Below are positions 8,968 through 19,912 of a stretch of 27,260 nucleotides of DNA, one piece after another; the stretch's first letter is position 1; every line of letters starts with the position of its first letter. The notes beneath the pieces were generated by a model. The model did no database searches and was not told the DNA's origin. It saw only the letters and a program-made list of their open reading frames with translations. A program made the position numbers and the translations under genes. This DNA comes from Thamnocephalis sphaerospora (taxonomy: Eukaryota; Zoopagomycota; Zoopagomycetes; Zoopagales; Sigmoideomycetaceae): NCBI GenBank assembly GCA_003614735.1, contig KZ992598.1, forward strand, positions 1-27,260, written 5' to 3'.

Positions 8968-10258
8968 TTATTTAGAAGCTAGCTCAGAGCCAATCCGGTA
9001 GTTGGCAATCTATCGGCGATGGTGGATGAGCGGCGAATACAAGGTCGAGACGGCGGCTCAAGACTTACATTGTCCCAATCCAGCTTCTTGTGCGTCATTG
9101 GCAGCGCGCGGCGTAGGCTTTTGAAGGTGGTTTCCGACAGCCGCGTGTAGCTCTCGTTCAGGGCGCGTTGATACGCACCCTCCGCGGCCTTGACAGCCTT
9201 GACAATGGCGGCCGCTGCGTCATCTGGGCTCTGCAGAATGACGCGTGCAGTTTAGTAAGCCACGGCGGAGGCTCACAGCGCAAACTGGTAGGCTTACACT
9301 GGCGTCGGCCACCGTCGCCTGCACCGACTTGGATGCGTCCAGCTGAACGTTACCATCCTCGTAATAATGGACATTCGCCTTGATGTTGCCGTTCAGCTCA
9401 TTCGTGCCCAGCGAAAATGTCCACAGCGAGCGCCAGCGGCCGTTCCTACAGCACGCGCGGGCATTAGACATCCTCATGGCTGACATAATGCGTGCAACAG
9501 CGGCCGTCCTACCAAAAGTTACTTGGGTTGTACTTGTTACCGACAATTGCAACGGTGACGAGCTTCTTTCGCAAAAACACCGCCGACGCGCCGCCAGGAT
9601 AGTGAGCATCCACGTAGACCTTGACAGCGTCATCGATAGCGGCCCTATGGATGGGCTGGATGTTAGCGCAAGCAATCTCGATGGTGCGTACGTCTGCGGC
9701 TTGCCTATATGCCTCCTCTGGTTCTTCGTCCTCTAGCGCCACTTCTTCGGCCTCGGAAGCCGTCTATGCAGTTATCAGCATGGGGGCAGGCCACTAGCGT
9801 GGGCAGGGTGTTTACTGGCATGGACTTACCTGGTGCATATAGTCAAAGGCAAATGTCTTATTGGCACGCGGGTCAATGTACCGGTTGTCGTCGATATGTG
9901 CCGCCTCGCAAATGATCGTCTGCAGACCGTCGCATCGGGTAAGTGGCTGCACGCTACGCGGTCGTCTGTGCGTCTCCTTGCTCACCTGGTGAGACTGGCC
10001 CGGCAATTTGACGGTGGAAAACTGCTCGCTAGTATACTGCTTCAAAGCATCCAGCACACCTGCCCGTAGGGCATCATCGTCATCGCCAATCAGCGTGGTC
10101 AAGTCTGCGGCGACGTGTACGCGTTAGCGGTGCAGCGCGGCCAAGTGACGGTCTTGCGCACCGGTGAAGACATCGTTAATTTCGCCCGGTGGGCTGCTCA
10201 AAAGAAAGCCAGAGGCAATCTTGATCTTCTCCTCCACGCTAATTTCCTCGTACTCCAT
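8968..10258 (-). CDS. CAP1: F-actin capping protein alpha subunit
   Basis: Eight exons on minus: 10258-10162, 10104-9986, 9919-9830, 9763-9705, 9644-9513, 9445-9298, 9230-9069 and 9009-8968, giving 282 aa (human CAPZA about 286). With the beta subunit it forms the heterodimer that caps barbed ends of actin filaments. Family blocks in order: FLLSSPPGEINDVF near the N-terminus, DDNRYIDPRANKTFAFDY, AIDDAVKVYVDAHYPGG, VGNKYNPSNFWNGRWRS, NIKANVHYYEDGNVQL, then the C-terminal tentacle TTFKSLRRALPMTHKKLDWD ending ASK. Intron 4 (9704-9645) is read as GC-AG; without it the frame stays open but adds 20 non-family residues. The start is the ATG at 10258; an AG just before it and a GTGAGT donor near 10388 suggest a leader intron. 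Divergent from UBC8. Confidence 0.92.
9645..9704 (-). other. GC-AG intron in CAP1
   Basis: The donor on minus reads TATAG|GCAAGC and the acceptor CCATAG|GGCC, 60 nt, with a GCTAAC branch-like site about 18 nt before the acceptor. It is stop-free and in phase. Removing it gives EEAYRAAIDDAVKVYVDAHY, matching the family without a gap. Confidence 0.75.
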
Positions 10259-10629
10259 GCCTACGGAGAAAGATGGGGTTGGAACAGAAGATGATGACGC
10301 AGGGCAGGCAGGCAAGCAGGCAGGACAGTGGGTGTAGTGACAGTGACGATAGCGGCGTGGCAGATGGGTGAGGCAGCAGACTACTCACCCAGGACAGCGT
10401 CATCAGATGCAGTGCCATTGACTCCAGTTTAAGACACGCACACACGCATACAACGTCGCCTCTTTCGTTGCGCTTGCTCCTCTTTCTGCAGTACCTTGTC
10501 TCTCCTTGATTTCCCTTGCGGCGCTGTTTCCGATCGTCCTGTTCACCAGTCCCTCTTCCGCTGCTCTCTCTGCCATCTATAGCTGACTTGCGCTTCATCA
10601 ACTGGCATTTTGCCTGACATTCTACCGCC
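10259..10629. promoter_or_regulatory. Divergent spacer CAP1/UBC8
   Basis: 371 bp between start codons. On minus, a plausible leader intron for CAP1 runs from the GTGAGT just after about 10389 to the AG just before the start ATG. If so, the leader exon carries an upstream ATG (about 10419) that is not in frame with CAP1. A GCAGG-type short repeat lies at 10301-10325 (CAGGCAGGCAAGCAGGCAGG). Confidence 0.4.
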
Positions 10630-11516
10630 ATGTCGTCGCCCCGTAGAAGAATCGAAACGGACGTGATGAAGCTGTAGGTTGCTATAGCGACGAGCAAGCC
10701 GTGTACACGACATTGCACTCACGGCTGCGTCGTGTTATAACTAGTCTGATGAGCGACTATGAAGTCACGCTGGTCAATGACAACATGCAAGAGTTTTTCG
10801 TGCGGTTCCGCGGACCAGAGGACAGTGAGTTTGGCGTCGCATCCTATTTGCAGCGAGCAAGACTGACAGACCGCTCAAACGCTCTCAACACGGCACACAG
10901 CACCCTTCAACGGCGGTGTCTGGAAGGTGCACGTGGAGCTGCCGGACCAGTATCCCTACAAGAGTCCAAGCATTGGTTTTATGAACAAGATCTTCCATCC
11001 CAACATCGACGAGCTGTGTGTGTCGTGCGCGCGTCATAACTGCACTCGGCTTTGTAGCTAACCGAGGCTGGTTTTGCAGGAGCGGCTCGGTTTGTCTGGA
11101 CGTGATCAATCAGACCTGGAGCCCCATGTTTGGTAAGCACGCTGAGAAACGAGTCTTGCGCTGTCTGCTGACATCAAGCGATCGCCATGCAGATATGATC
11201 AACATATTTGAAGTCTTTCTGCCTCAGCTTCTGCGGTACCCGAACCCAACGGATCCGCTGAATGGCGAAGCAGCTGCCCTGCTGATGCGAGAACCGGAGA
11301 GCTACAATCGCAAAGTGAAAGGTAGACAGGGATGTGTGGCACGTGTGGTGTTGCAGCGCTGACGTATGCACATCCTTGTGGACGCATGCAGAGTATGTCG
11401 AAAAGTACGCAACAGCAGAGGCAATTGAGGCGGCCACCGATGTGAGCGAAGACGACGAGGACATGAGTTCACTGGAACCATTTTCGGATGAGGAGACGGC
11501 TGGCATGGAGCTCTAG
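10630..11516 (+). CDS. UBC8: Ubiquitin-conjugating enzyme E2 of the Ubc8/UBE2H type
   Basis: Six exons: 10630-10673, 10745-10824, 10901-11015, 11080-11132, 11193-11321 and 11392-11516 (TAG), giving 181 aa. The N-terminus [22 protein letters not shown] is almost the Ubc8/UBE2H start and fixes the ATG. The UBC fold follows: [35 protein letters not shown], then catalytic Cys85 in [15 protein letters not shown], and [20 protein letters not shown]. The acidic C-terminal tail ([23 protein letters not shown]) is typical of this subfamily. In yeast Ubc8 acts with the GID/CTLH ligase on gluconeogenic enzymes; UBE2H pairs with CTLH in animals, so the same role is likely here. Introns are 60-75 nt. It converges on kynureninase. 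Confidence 0.96.
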
Positions 11517-11868
11517 TGTCGTTGGCGCCGCCGTTTCCACTGCCAGTCTCGGCTAGCGGAGCGGCTCGTCGATCTGCACACATGAACATGTGCGTGCGTG
11601 CGTGCGTATGTGTGTGTGTGTGTACACATTGCGAGCTGAGCTGCGTCGATGGCATCATTAGCGTGACGCAGTCTGGCTGCTGCTGTCACGCAGGCCGTTC
11701 ATATGGATAAGCCGTGGTTGCGTGCTTTTTGTTCATTTCAACAAGGGTAATAGTGTTCACATATAGACAAGTGAGCGTTGGTACTATCGACATCGCCGGT
11801 GGCGGCGGTTGAAACGCCGTTTGCTCGCCACCCAATCTAGTGATGCACCTGCCTTGATTGAGACGCGT
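11517..11868. terminator. Convergent 3' region UBC8/kynureninase
   Basis: 352 bp between two stop codons, with no supported gene. It contains a microsatellite at about 11590-11627 (TGCG units followed by a TG run) just after UBC8, probably in its 3' UTR. Confidence 0.5.
11590..11627. repeat. TGCG/TG microsatellite
   Basis: Three to four GTGC/GTGCG units lead into an uninterrupted TG run of about 14 bases, ending TGTACAC. Located about 75 bp downstream of the UBC8 stop. Confidence 0.8.
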
Positions 11869-13683
11869 TCACGCAGACTTTGCACTCGCGGCCGTCATGA
11901 CACGGCAGATAATCTCCGCTGCACGGTGCACATCGGTGAAGCTGTTGTAGAGCGGCGTCGGCCCCAGACGAATACAGTTGGGCTTTCTCTCGTCGCAGAT
12001 CAGCCCGGCGGCCATCATCTGCGGGAAAACGGTATCCACATCGCAGTCCAGCAGAATTGACAGCTGGCAGCCGCGTTCTGACGGCGAGCGCGGCGTGATG
12101 ATCTTCATATTGAATTTCTGAACTAGGTCCTGCAACAGAAACTCCAGATATCCGGTGAGAAGCAACGACTTTTCGCGAAGCTGCTCCATTCCAGCACGCT
12201 CAAACACTTGCAGACTGCCCAGCAGACACACCGTGTTTAGTACCGATGGATTGGAGTGCTGGTAGACGGCGGCACCGGGTGAAGGCGTGAATTCTATGTG
12301 GCAATTATTAGCACTCGTGATCTGAAGCTAGTGATGTCTGGTTATAGGGCTGGCTGGCATGGCTCACCATCTGACATGTCAAATCGCGTGGTCTTTTCGT
12401 GGCCCCACCAGCCTGTGAGGCTTATAGTTTGATGTAGGTCAGCAGTGTAACGTGTAGCATAGAGCTAGCAGCGCAGTGACGCTCACCGAGGAAGAGCTGG
12501 GTTGTCAAAGTGTTGCTCATGCACAAAAATACCCGCAATGCTGCCTGGTCCAGAGTTCAAGTATTTGTAGGAGCACCAGCAGGCAAAGTCCACCTGCCAG
12601 TCATGAAGGCGGAGTGGCACATTGCCGGCAGCATGTGCAAGGTCAAATCCGGCATAGCATCCCTGGGCCATCGCATTAACGGTTAATGCGCGGCTTTGCG
12701 TAGATTCGTATCCGCTGGGTTTTACCTTGCGGTGGGCTGCTTCCGTGATGCCCTGAATATCAAACAGTTGACCTGTATAGTATTGTACGCCTGGGAAAAG
12801 TACTAGGGCAATTTCGTCGCCATGCTCTTCGATTGCAGCCAGGATATCTTCGTGACGCAGCGTATACTCGCCCTCGCGAGGCTCGAGTGCAACCATAGCC
12901 GTGGTTGGGTCGTAGCCGTGGAATTGGATCTGTGACTTTACGGCATACTAAACAGGCGCAAGTGAGTCGACAAGCACTGCGCTACATGCATCACAACAGC
13001 TTACAGTGTCGGAAGGAAACGCGCGCTTCTCCAAAAGAATCTTGTACCGCTGCGCTGTTGGCCGGTAAAAGCTGACCATGAGAAAGTGCAGATTGGCCGT
13101 GAGCGTGCCCATGACTGCCACCTCTGCTGGTTTGGCCCCTGTCGCCGATAATGCACGCGTGAGCAAGCTGCTGCCGTTAAGCTGGTCGCTGCAGGTACGC
13201 ACCCACTATGGTGGCACTTTTTCCAACCACCTGCTCGTCAATGGTCACCCACGGCCGTCCATGCCGATGCTGATGATGACCAATCACACCACTAGTGGCC
13301 GTACAGGTCGACTGGTGAGCACGCACCCGGCTGGCTCCGTTGAAGAAGCGTACCTTTCAGCCCACACCTGAAATTCTTCGGCCACTAGCGTCTGTGCGCG
13401 TTTGGGCAATAGACCCAGCGAGTTGCCGCATAGATAGACCGCATCTACATTGGCGGCGCCACCGCCAATTTGCTGTGTTAGTTTTGCATAAGCAGCGGCC
13501 AAGTGCACCATGCCGTCGAGCGTTACCGTTGCCGTCCTGCGCTTTTGGAATGGCAAACTCATCACGAAGCGGCGCCAGCTTGTCGCGCGCGTCCATCTCG
13601 CGTGCAAACGCTTTACTGCGGACGTCAACGCCCATCTCCTGTGCCACACTCTGAAGGCTATCAATAGGAAGCGAGGAGCACAT
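11869..13683 (-). CDS. BNA5: Kynureninase (L-kynurenine hydrolase)
   Basis: Eight exons on minus: 13683-13527, 13444-13354, 13291-13203, 13138-13005, 12947-12726, 12662-12487, 12420-12368 and 12293-11869, giving 448 aa. This PLP enzyme cleaves 3-hydroxykynurenine (or kynurenine) to 3-hydroxyanthranilate (or anthranilate) and alanine in the cytosol, in the tryptophan-to-NAD pathway. Seen: [64 protein letters not shown], and the PLP-binding Lys264 in [17 protein letters not shown]. Then [28 protein letters not shown], and [10 protein letters not shown] with a C-terminal PLYNSFTDV. Intron 5 (12725-12663, 63 nt) is stop-free and in phase, so unspliced translation would add 21 residues (VKPSG...NAMAQ) absent from the family; splicing restores AAHRKGCYAGF. 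It diverges from the pyruvate dehydrogenase E2 gene. Confidence 0.95.
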
Positions 13684-14233
13684 TTTCGATAAAGAGTGCA
13701 GGTGGTAGTGCGCTAAAGGTGTTTAGAAACGTGCGGGGTGAGGTCCTGCTTCGGCTGCAGCGTGGGTAAAGAGCGCACACGTATACGACTGGCCAGTGCT
13801 GGCTCATCCATTTGACCACCACCAATTTGCCATTATCCATCGGCCTCGGCGATACGCGTCACACAGCGCGTTTGCGCCAGCCTGGCGGACGGGTGCCGTG
13901 ACAAAGAGGTCGCCAACGAGCGTGCTCATGGGTTTGGTCGACGGTTGCTCTAGGGTGTTGAGTGGCCGCGTACACGTGGGTGCGTAGACATATCGTGGCA
14001 GCCAGGCACAGAATGGAAATGCGAGTATGAAAATAAAGATTAGCAGTAGAGATAACCACCCAAGGGCACCTGAGCGACGCCCCCAGCAGTATGCACGTAT
14101 ACACGTTCCTTTCCACTCCTGCGACGCATATCGTGTGCCACGCCTCCCCTCTTCCTGCTTCTCTGTTACTCCCCGCTGGAGCTAGTCAGCGCACCTGTTG
14201 TACCCGCTTCAGCTCGTTTGCGCACCCTACAAC
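13684..14233. promoter_or_regulatory. Divergent spacer kynureninase/LAT1
   Basis: 550 bp between start codons, expected to hold both promoters and leaders. The stretch just before LAT1 (14140-14220) is pyrimidine-rich on plus. A stop-free minus frame in its middle is listed separately. Confidence 0.4.
13804..14069 (-). CDS. Possible small single-pass membrane protein (unconfirmed frame)
   Basis: A stop-free minus frame ends at TGA 13806-13804 and is open upstream to about 14190 without an in-frame ATG. Its middle codes for a clear hydrophobic helix (WLSLLLIFIFILAFPFCAWLP) followed by a basic and tryptophan-containing tail (DAYRRGRWIMANWWWSNG). An ATG at 14129 could be joined by removing GTGTAT...CTCAG (14104-14070), but 35 nt would be the shortest intron in the window, so the start is not settled. 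It may instead be leader sequence of kynureninase. I do not recognise a family; it may be chance. Confidence 0.2.
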
Positions 14234-16274
14234 ATGCTCTCCAGTCCGATCTTTCTGCTGGCACGCACTACCGGCGCCCAGCGCCACGTCGCTGTCCGCG
14301 CTGGTGCCGCGGCTGCCCGCTCTCTAGCGGCGCGCGCAGTTGTCCGGTCCATGACCACCGTGCGCGTTGGCGCTTCTGCTCCGGTGCAGCCCTGCCGTCA
14401 CCCGCTCCTGGCCACTGTGGCGTCGCGTATGCGTGTGGAGCGTAGCATGCGTCCGTATAGCGCCAAAAGTACGTACAAGCTTGCAAAACGTCACAGTGCG
14501 CCTGTCTTAACCGATGGCGCGCGTCTTGTACACTCCAGCCTACCCAAACCATATCGTTATCAACATGCCGGCGTTGTCGCCCACGATGACCCATGGCAAC
14601 ATTGGTACCTGGCGGAAGCAGCCGGGTGACGAGATTGTTCCCGGCGACGTGCTAGTGGAGATTGAGACGGATAAGGCGCAGATGGATTTTGAGTGCCAGG
14701 AGGAAGGCTTTCTGGCCAAGATTCTTGTCGAATCTGGCAGCAAAGATGTCGACATTCGTACGGTAGGATATCTGCATCTGTGTGCCGCTTGCAAGATGGC
14801 GCACCGGCTGATGCGTCGACTCTGCTCTAGCCGATTGCCGTTTTGGTAGAGAACAAGGATGACATAGCTCAGTTTGCCGACTTTACGGTCGAGGCGGCGC
14901 CAAGCGCAATCGAGACGAAGCCCGAGTCTAGCGCTGCGTCTGAGCCGGAGAGCAAAACTCCTGAGGCCCCCACCAAGAGTGAGAGCAAGTCAAGCAGTGC
15001 AGCAAGCAGCGCCGCGCAGACATCGCCGGCAGGTGCGTTATAGAGTGTGTGCGGTGCGCTGGGACGGGCAAAATACATTGATGCACTGGTACATCTCGGC
15101 AGCACTCTAACACATCCGCATACGTGCTCGTTGCAGGTCGCATCAAGGCTAGCCCGCTGGCCAAGGTAGGTACAATGCAGAGCACCATAGCAGTGACACA
15201 TCTACGTGAGCTGACGGTTGATGCATCGCGCACTTCAGACTCTGGCAGTTGAGCACGGTCTGTCGCTCAAGGATGTGCATGGTTCTGGCCCGAATGGCCG
15301 GATTACAAAGGCTGATGTGGAGAAGCTGATTGCGTCCGGTAAGCGTACGCTTACCTAGGCGATCGCTGGTGTTGCTGCTTCGCTAATCTAGCAAGGTGTA
15401 CAGGCGCCGGTGCAGCGTCTGCTGCCGCTCCTGCCGCTACCGGTCCGGCTGCTGCCGCCTACACCGACATTCCGCTAACCAACATGCGCAAGGTGAGAGT
15501 CCCTAGTGCCGTCAATGCATTTGGAGCCAGTGGTCTAACGTAGCGCCCGTATACTTTTAGACGATCGCCAAGCGTCTGACGGAAGCCAAACAGCAGCTGC
15601 CGCACTACTATCTTACCATTGAGGTGCAGATGGACAAGATCAACCAGTAGGTAGAGGATGTGCAAAAAGATGGACAGCGGGCTGACGTAGTGCGCTGCGT
15701 CGCCAGGCTGCGTCAGGCGTTCAACCAGACGTCCGAGGGCAAGTATCGCCTGTCGGTGAACGACTTTGTGATTAAGGCATCTGCGCAGGCGCTCAAGGAT
15801 GTGCCCGAGGTCAACAGCGCGTGGCATGGCGAGCAGATTCGCCAGTACCACTCGGCCGACATCTGTGTGGCGACCGCTACACCCACCGGCCTGATTACGC
15901 CGATCGTTGCAAACGCCGGTGCCAAGGGCCTTGCCGAGATCTCCAACACGGTCAAGGAGCTGGCCGGTCGGGCACGCAAGAACGAGCTCAAGCCGCACGA
16001 GTACCAGGGCGGCACCTTCACCATCTCGAACCTTGGCATGTTTGGCATCCAGTCGTTCACCGCCATCATCAACCCGCCGCAGTCGTGCATTCTGGCTGTC
16101 GGCAGCTCGGAAAAGAAGGTGGTTCCGGCACCAAACGGCGACGGCTACGCCACCATTAATGTGATGAAGGTAACGCTCAGCTGCGACCACCGCGTCGTTG
16201 ACGGTGCGGTTGGCGCACAGTGGCTACAGGCCTGGAAGCGTTACATGGAGAACCCGCTCTCGATGATGCTCTAG
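14234..16274 (+). CDS. LAT1: Dihydrolipoyl acetyltransferase, E2 of mitochondrial pyruvate dehydrogenase
   Basis: Eight exons: 14234-14468, 14539-14762, 14831-15032, 15137-15165, 15239-15338, 15404-15492, 15561-15646 and 15707-16274 (TAG), giving 510 aa. E2 forms the core of the matrix complex that turns pyruvate into acetyl-CoA. Residues 1 to about 78 are an Arg/Ala/Ser-rich mitochondrial presequence. One lipoyl domain follows (residues 80-160) with lipoylated Lys124 in [10 protein letters not shown]. Next come a Ser/Ala/Pro/Glu-rich linker, the peripheral subunit-binding domain ([32 protein letters not shown], about 221-263), an Ala/Pro linker, and the catalytic domain from about 290. The active site is His483 and Asp487 in [14 protein letters not shown] single lipoyl domain is usual in fungi. 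Exon 4 is only 29 nt. An in-frame TAG at 15647 belongs to the donor region of intron 7. Confidence 0.96.
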
Positions 16275-16731
16275 AATAGGCAAAGGCCTGCACCTTCTTT
16301 TCACCCACCGTGTTCCTTCGCGCGCACATGCCACCCTCGCCCTGTACTGCCGCCCCATCCGTTGTTCTTGCCGGAAGCGCGTGGCAGCCGCTCAGCCGCG
16401 TGAACCATAAATACAGGGCGTAGCACGGTGCGATGCTGTGCTTGTATTGCACTATCTGATAGCTCCACATGCAGAGCTACCGCGATGTGTGGCCCCAGGC
16501 CAATCAACATGGTTAGCATATGCCTAGAATGGCAGATGGCGACACTTCCATGCGGGCACTCTCTCTTCATTCCATGTACCGTTGCCCCTAGCTATTCTGC
16601 TGCCACTGTGTTTTCCACAAACAGCCTGCGTGTGCTATCTACCGCGCTTTCACTCTTAGCTTCTAGTAACTGCGCTGTATGCGCTTTAATTCTCTGCCGG
16701 GACTGCATTGTCAACTAGCTACTGGGTTTCC
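16275..16731. other. Tandem spacer LAT1 to RhoGAP gene
   Basis: 457 bp holding the LAT1 3' region and the promoter of the downstream gene. No coding frame with family features and no clear core promoter element were seen. Confidence 0.4.
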
Positions 16732-19239
16732 ATGTCGGCCGCCGTGTCCTCGTACCTGCATGAAGGGCATCGCCCGTCAAGCAATTCCAGTTCAGCGAAC
16801 TTGACCGTTATGAGCGATGAGGAGCGTGACCCGCTGGTGCAGACGCTCTGCCACGCGGACGTACGTAGCGTGGCTGGTATGCAGACGGCGAGTGTGACTA
16901 CATAGCTGACGGTGCGACACGTGCAGAATGGCCTCCCTATGCTGCTGGAGCGCGCAAAGCAGACAGTGTTTTCGTGCAAGGTGGCTGCCGGGCGCACGGA
17001 TGCAGCTGCGTGCACGCATCGCCTCATACTCACCATGCGGTCGGCTGTAGGACTTGCTTGGCTTTTTCCGTAAGCGCGCCGTCATTGAAGAGGAGTACGG
17101 CAAGAGCCTGATGAAGCTAGCTGCCGGCAGTGCTGAATTTCTGGACCGCCCCGACCGAAAGCAGTTGTGCGTGGGGCTGCGTTGCCGCGAGGATCGTCGC
17201 CGCTTGCTAATCTTGACTTGGCTGTGCTGCAGCTCGTATCGCGAAAGCATGGCAACAATGATGCGCGCGCACGAGACCATTGGCCAGAACCACGTGAAGC
17301 TGGCGGCTGCGATTTCCGACATTGCTGAGGGGCTGAATTCACTTTTGAAGGATACAGATCGCGCCCGCAAGAGTGTAGGTCTGCACTATGCCAATGCTGT
17401 ATCATCGACTCACGTGTCACTCTGGGTGCACAGCTGCGGGAAATGGGCCTTAAGTTTGAACGGGCGCTAGGAGAGTCCATCGCGGCAGCAGAAAAGGTGG
17501 GAAAGCGTGACATGCCCGCGCCACTTGTAGTGATGGCTAACCGAGCACGATGGTAGGCGCGCATGAAATACGACTCGTGTAGCGAAGAGTGGGAGCGCAC
17601 ACTCCTGCAGCGTAGCATCAATGATAGCCACGGAAAGAAGCCGGGATCAAATCCACTTGCGCGATTCAAGGCGCGCACGCCGAATATGGTGCGTAACAGG
17701 CGGCCGGCGGTCTGTGCTGTGTACCGGCTGACAAGCAGCCGGTACAGATGAACAAAAGTGAGGAGGAGGCGCGCATGAAAACGGAGATTGCCAACGAGCA
17801 GTACAAGGCACAGCTGGCGCTGGCCAACACGGTGCGCCATGATTATTTCAACACCAATATGCCCTTGGTGCTGCAGGTGCGTACTGCACTTGACGCTGTA
17901 CCATATGTCAGCTAACGTGGCTGCGGACCGGGTGCGCAGGCGCTGATGGAAGCGCTGGAGGAGTGCGATTACGGGATGCAGTATTTCCTGGCAAAGTACG
18001 CATTCAACGTCGAGTCACTGCAGCTGTCGGACGCTTCCACTATTGCGCCGACAGGCAAAGTGGGTAAGTATGCGCGGCCGCCATGGGATCCAAACTATCG
18101 CTTGAGCTGTGTTAACATCATGGTTGTTCATCATAGCCGGGCTGCGTTCCAACATTGATGTGATCAACAACAAATCTGACATGAAAAACTTTGTTGTCTC
18201 GGTCGGACTTAAAGGGGATGAGAATCAGCACCGTGAAGACATTCCTTATGCCGAGTATCCGATGGTGCGTTGCATGGAAACGGTCGGCCAGCTGAGCGAT
18301 TGTGTTGACTAATGTGCACCGTAGAGCGATGAGGCGCGCTCGATTCTCAACCCACGGCCAATATTTGGTGTCGATCTTTCTACGCAAGTTCAACGGGACG
18401 GTTGTGATGTGCCACCCATTCTCAAGAAATGCATTGCGGCGATTGAACAGCATGGTGAGTAGACAGGGTGCCGTTGCTGCAGACGGATGCGTGCTGACGA
18501 CAACTTTGCCTTGCTTATTCCCGCTGTGACCAAAGGCCTCATGAGTGAGGGCATTTATCGCCTTTCTGGGCCGACGTCGCAGCTGCGACTGCTCAAGGCA
18601 GAGCTTGATAGAGGTGAGATTTTGCGTGCATGCTGCATGCATGCAAAGGGTAAGGCGACATGGACTCACAGTTACCGCAATGTTTTGCAGATTGCGATCT
18701 CGTGGATATGAGCAAAGACGGCTCGCAGTTTGATGTGAACGCTATTGCTGGGATTCTCAAGCTGTACCTACGGGAGCTGCCTGAGCCACTCTTGACAAAA
18801 TCGCTGAACGAATCGTTTATTAAGGCGGCTGGTGAGTGACCAGAATGCCAGGGCACCATGACTACGAGCGGATGGTGAAGCAGTGCTAATGTGCGTCATC
18901 GACGCGCCACCCAGCTGCGGATGACCTGGGCTCCATGCGAAGCTGCGTGCAACGGCTTCCAGGCGCCAACCAGCGTACACTTCGTTATCTCATTGCTCAT
19001 TTGTGCCGGTAAGATGTCCTTCTTTTTTGTGCTGCATGCATCCACTGACCCAACTTTGTCCGCATGGTAGTGTGCGTGACTATGAGGCGCACAATCGCAT
19101 GAGCGCCAATAATATTGCCATCGTGTTTGGGCCGACGATCACGACAGACAACGATACGCTGAACCCGATGATTGACATTGCGCAGCGGGCACGCGTGGTT
19201 GAGATGATGCTACTGCATCATGACAAGATCTTTGGCTAG
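16732..19239 (+). CDS. RGD1: F-BAR and RhoGAP domain protein, Rgd1-like
   Basis: Fourteen exons: 16732-16860, 16927-16980, 17051-17166, 17233-17374, 17434-17496, 17557-17688, 17739-17876, 17940-18063, 18137-18264, 18325-18454, 18536-18613, 18691-18831, 18915-19008 and 19071-19239 (TAG), giving 545 aa. Residues about 40-300 form an F-BAR membrane-binding coiled coil ([20 protein letters not shown], then [20 protein letters not shown] and [15 protein letters not shown]). Residues about 350-545 are a RhoGAP domain: [30 protein letters not shown], arginine finger Arg394 in [23 protein letters not shown], and [17 protein letters not shown]. Such proteins stimulate GTP hydrolysis on Rho3/Rho4-type GTPases and link membrane curvature to actin and wall polarity. 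The donor of intron 3 is ambiguous between 17164 and 17167 (one or two residues). Four donors are GTGCGT. Confidence 0.93.
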
Positions 19240-19912
19240 TACGTGGATGCAGCATTCTGGCTCAGCAACCGCGAAGGTGACCGATATGTACCATATAATT
19301 TTACCGTCGTGCGGCCCCGCGCGTCCACCGCTACAAGAAATTAAATTTGATATTGCTTCCACCGTTGATACCGTAGCCTCATCATTTTTGGCTCCCAAGC
19401 GTATTCACCGAATCCTATGGCTATTAGTGGTGGGAGCCAATCCTTTTCATCTCAACCCCACTTGTCGGGCTTGCCATGTACACGCCGTCGGCTGCTCGGC
19501 CGTCGCATCTCGTTCGTTTTCACTGCACCACTCCCTTTTCCTTGTCGTCTCTTTTCCACCTGCTGCTACGCAACTAGCGTCTTTCCCAGAACCGCGCTTA
19601 ACGCCAAGTCTGCTGTTTGGGAAACGACGCACTTCCGGCCACTGCCGCATCCCCTGCCTGTCTGCGGCCCATCTCCCGCCTATTTCGTTGCCGCCCTACC
19701 GTTGGTTAATCCGCTTTACGGGCGTTAGATTGCGTGGCTGTGTGGTGTGTGCATACACTCTGCCCGCCACTGCCGCTGTCACGTCACCACGCTCGCTGCG
19801 CATCCGCGCTTCCCCGCCTGCATCTGCAGACTGGCGCTTGCACAGGTGCGCCGGCGACCGACGTGTCGTGTGCCGCACTTCTTTCCTTGACCCACTACGG
19901 GCGCTCTGAGCG
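19240..19912. promoter_or_regulatory. Tandem spacer RhoGAP gene to ZDS1, with pyrimidine-rich leader
   Basis: 673 bp without a supported gene. From about 19440 the plus strand is rich in C and T (runs such as CTCCCTTTTCCTTGTCGTCTCTTTTCC at about 19531-19560, shown here by position only in part), which fits a promoter or long 5' leader for ZDS1. A stop-free plus frame (19220-19909) ends just before the ZDS1 start but overlaps the RhoGAP coding end in another frame and looks like low-complexity translation. Confidence 0.45.

Noticed and set aside
15647-15706. In-frame TAG right after MDKINQ in LAT1, suggesting a broken E2 gene.
   Set aside because: The donor is CA|GTAGGT; splicing to the acceptor before GCTGCGT gives NQLRQAF and an intact catalytic domain.
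19220-19909. A 229-codon plus-strand open frame before ZDS1.
   Set aside because: It starts inside the RhoGAP coding end in a different frame and shows only low-complexity Pro/Ser/Arg composition; more likely leader DNA.
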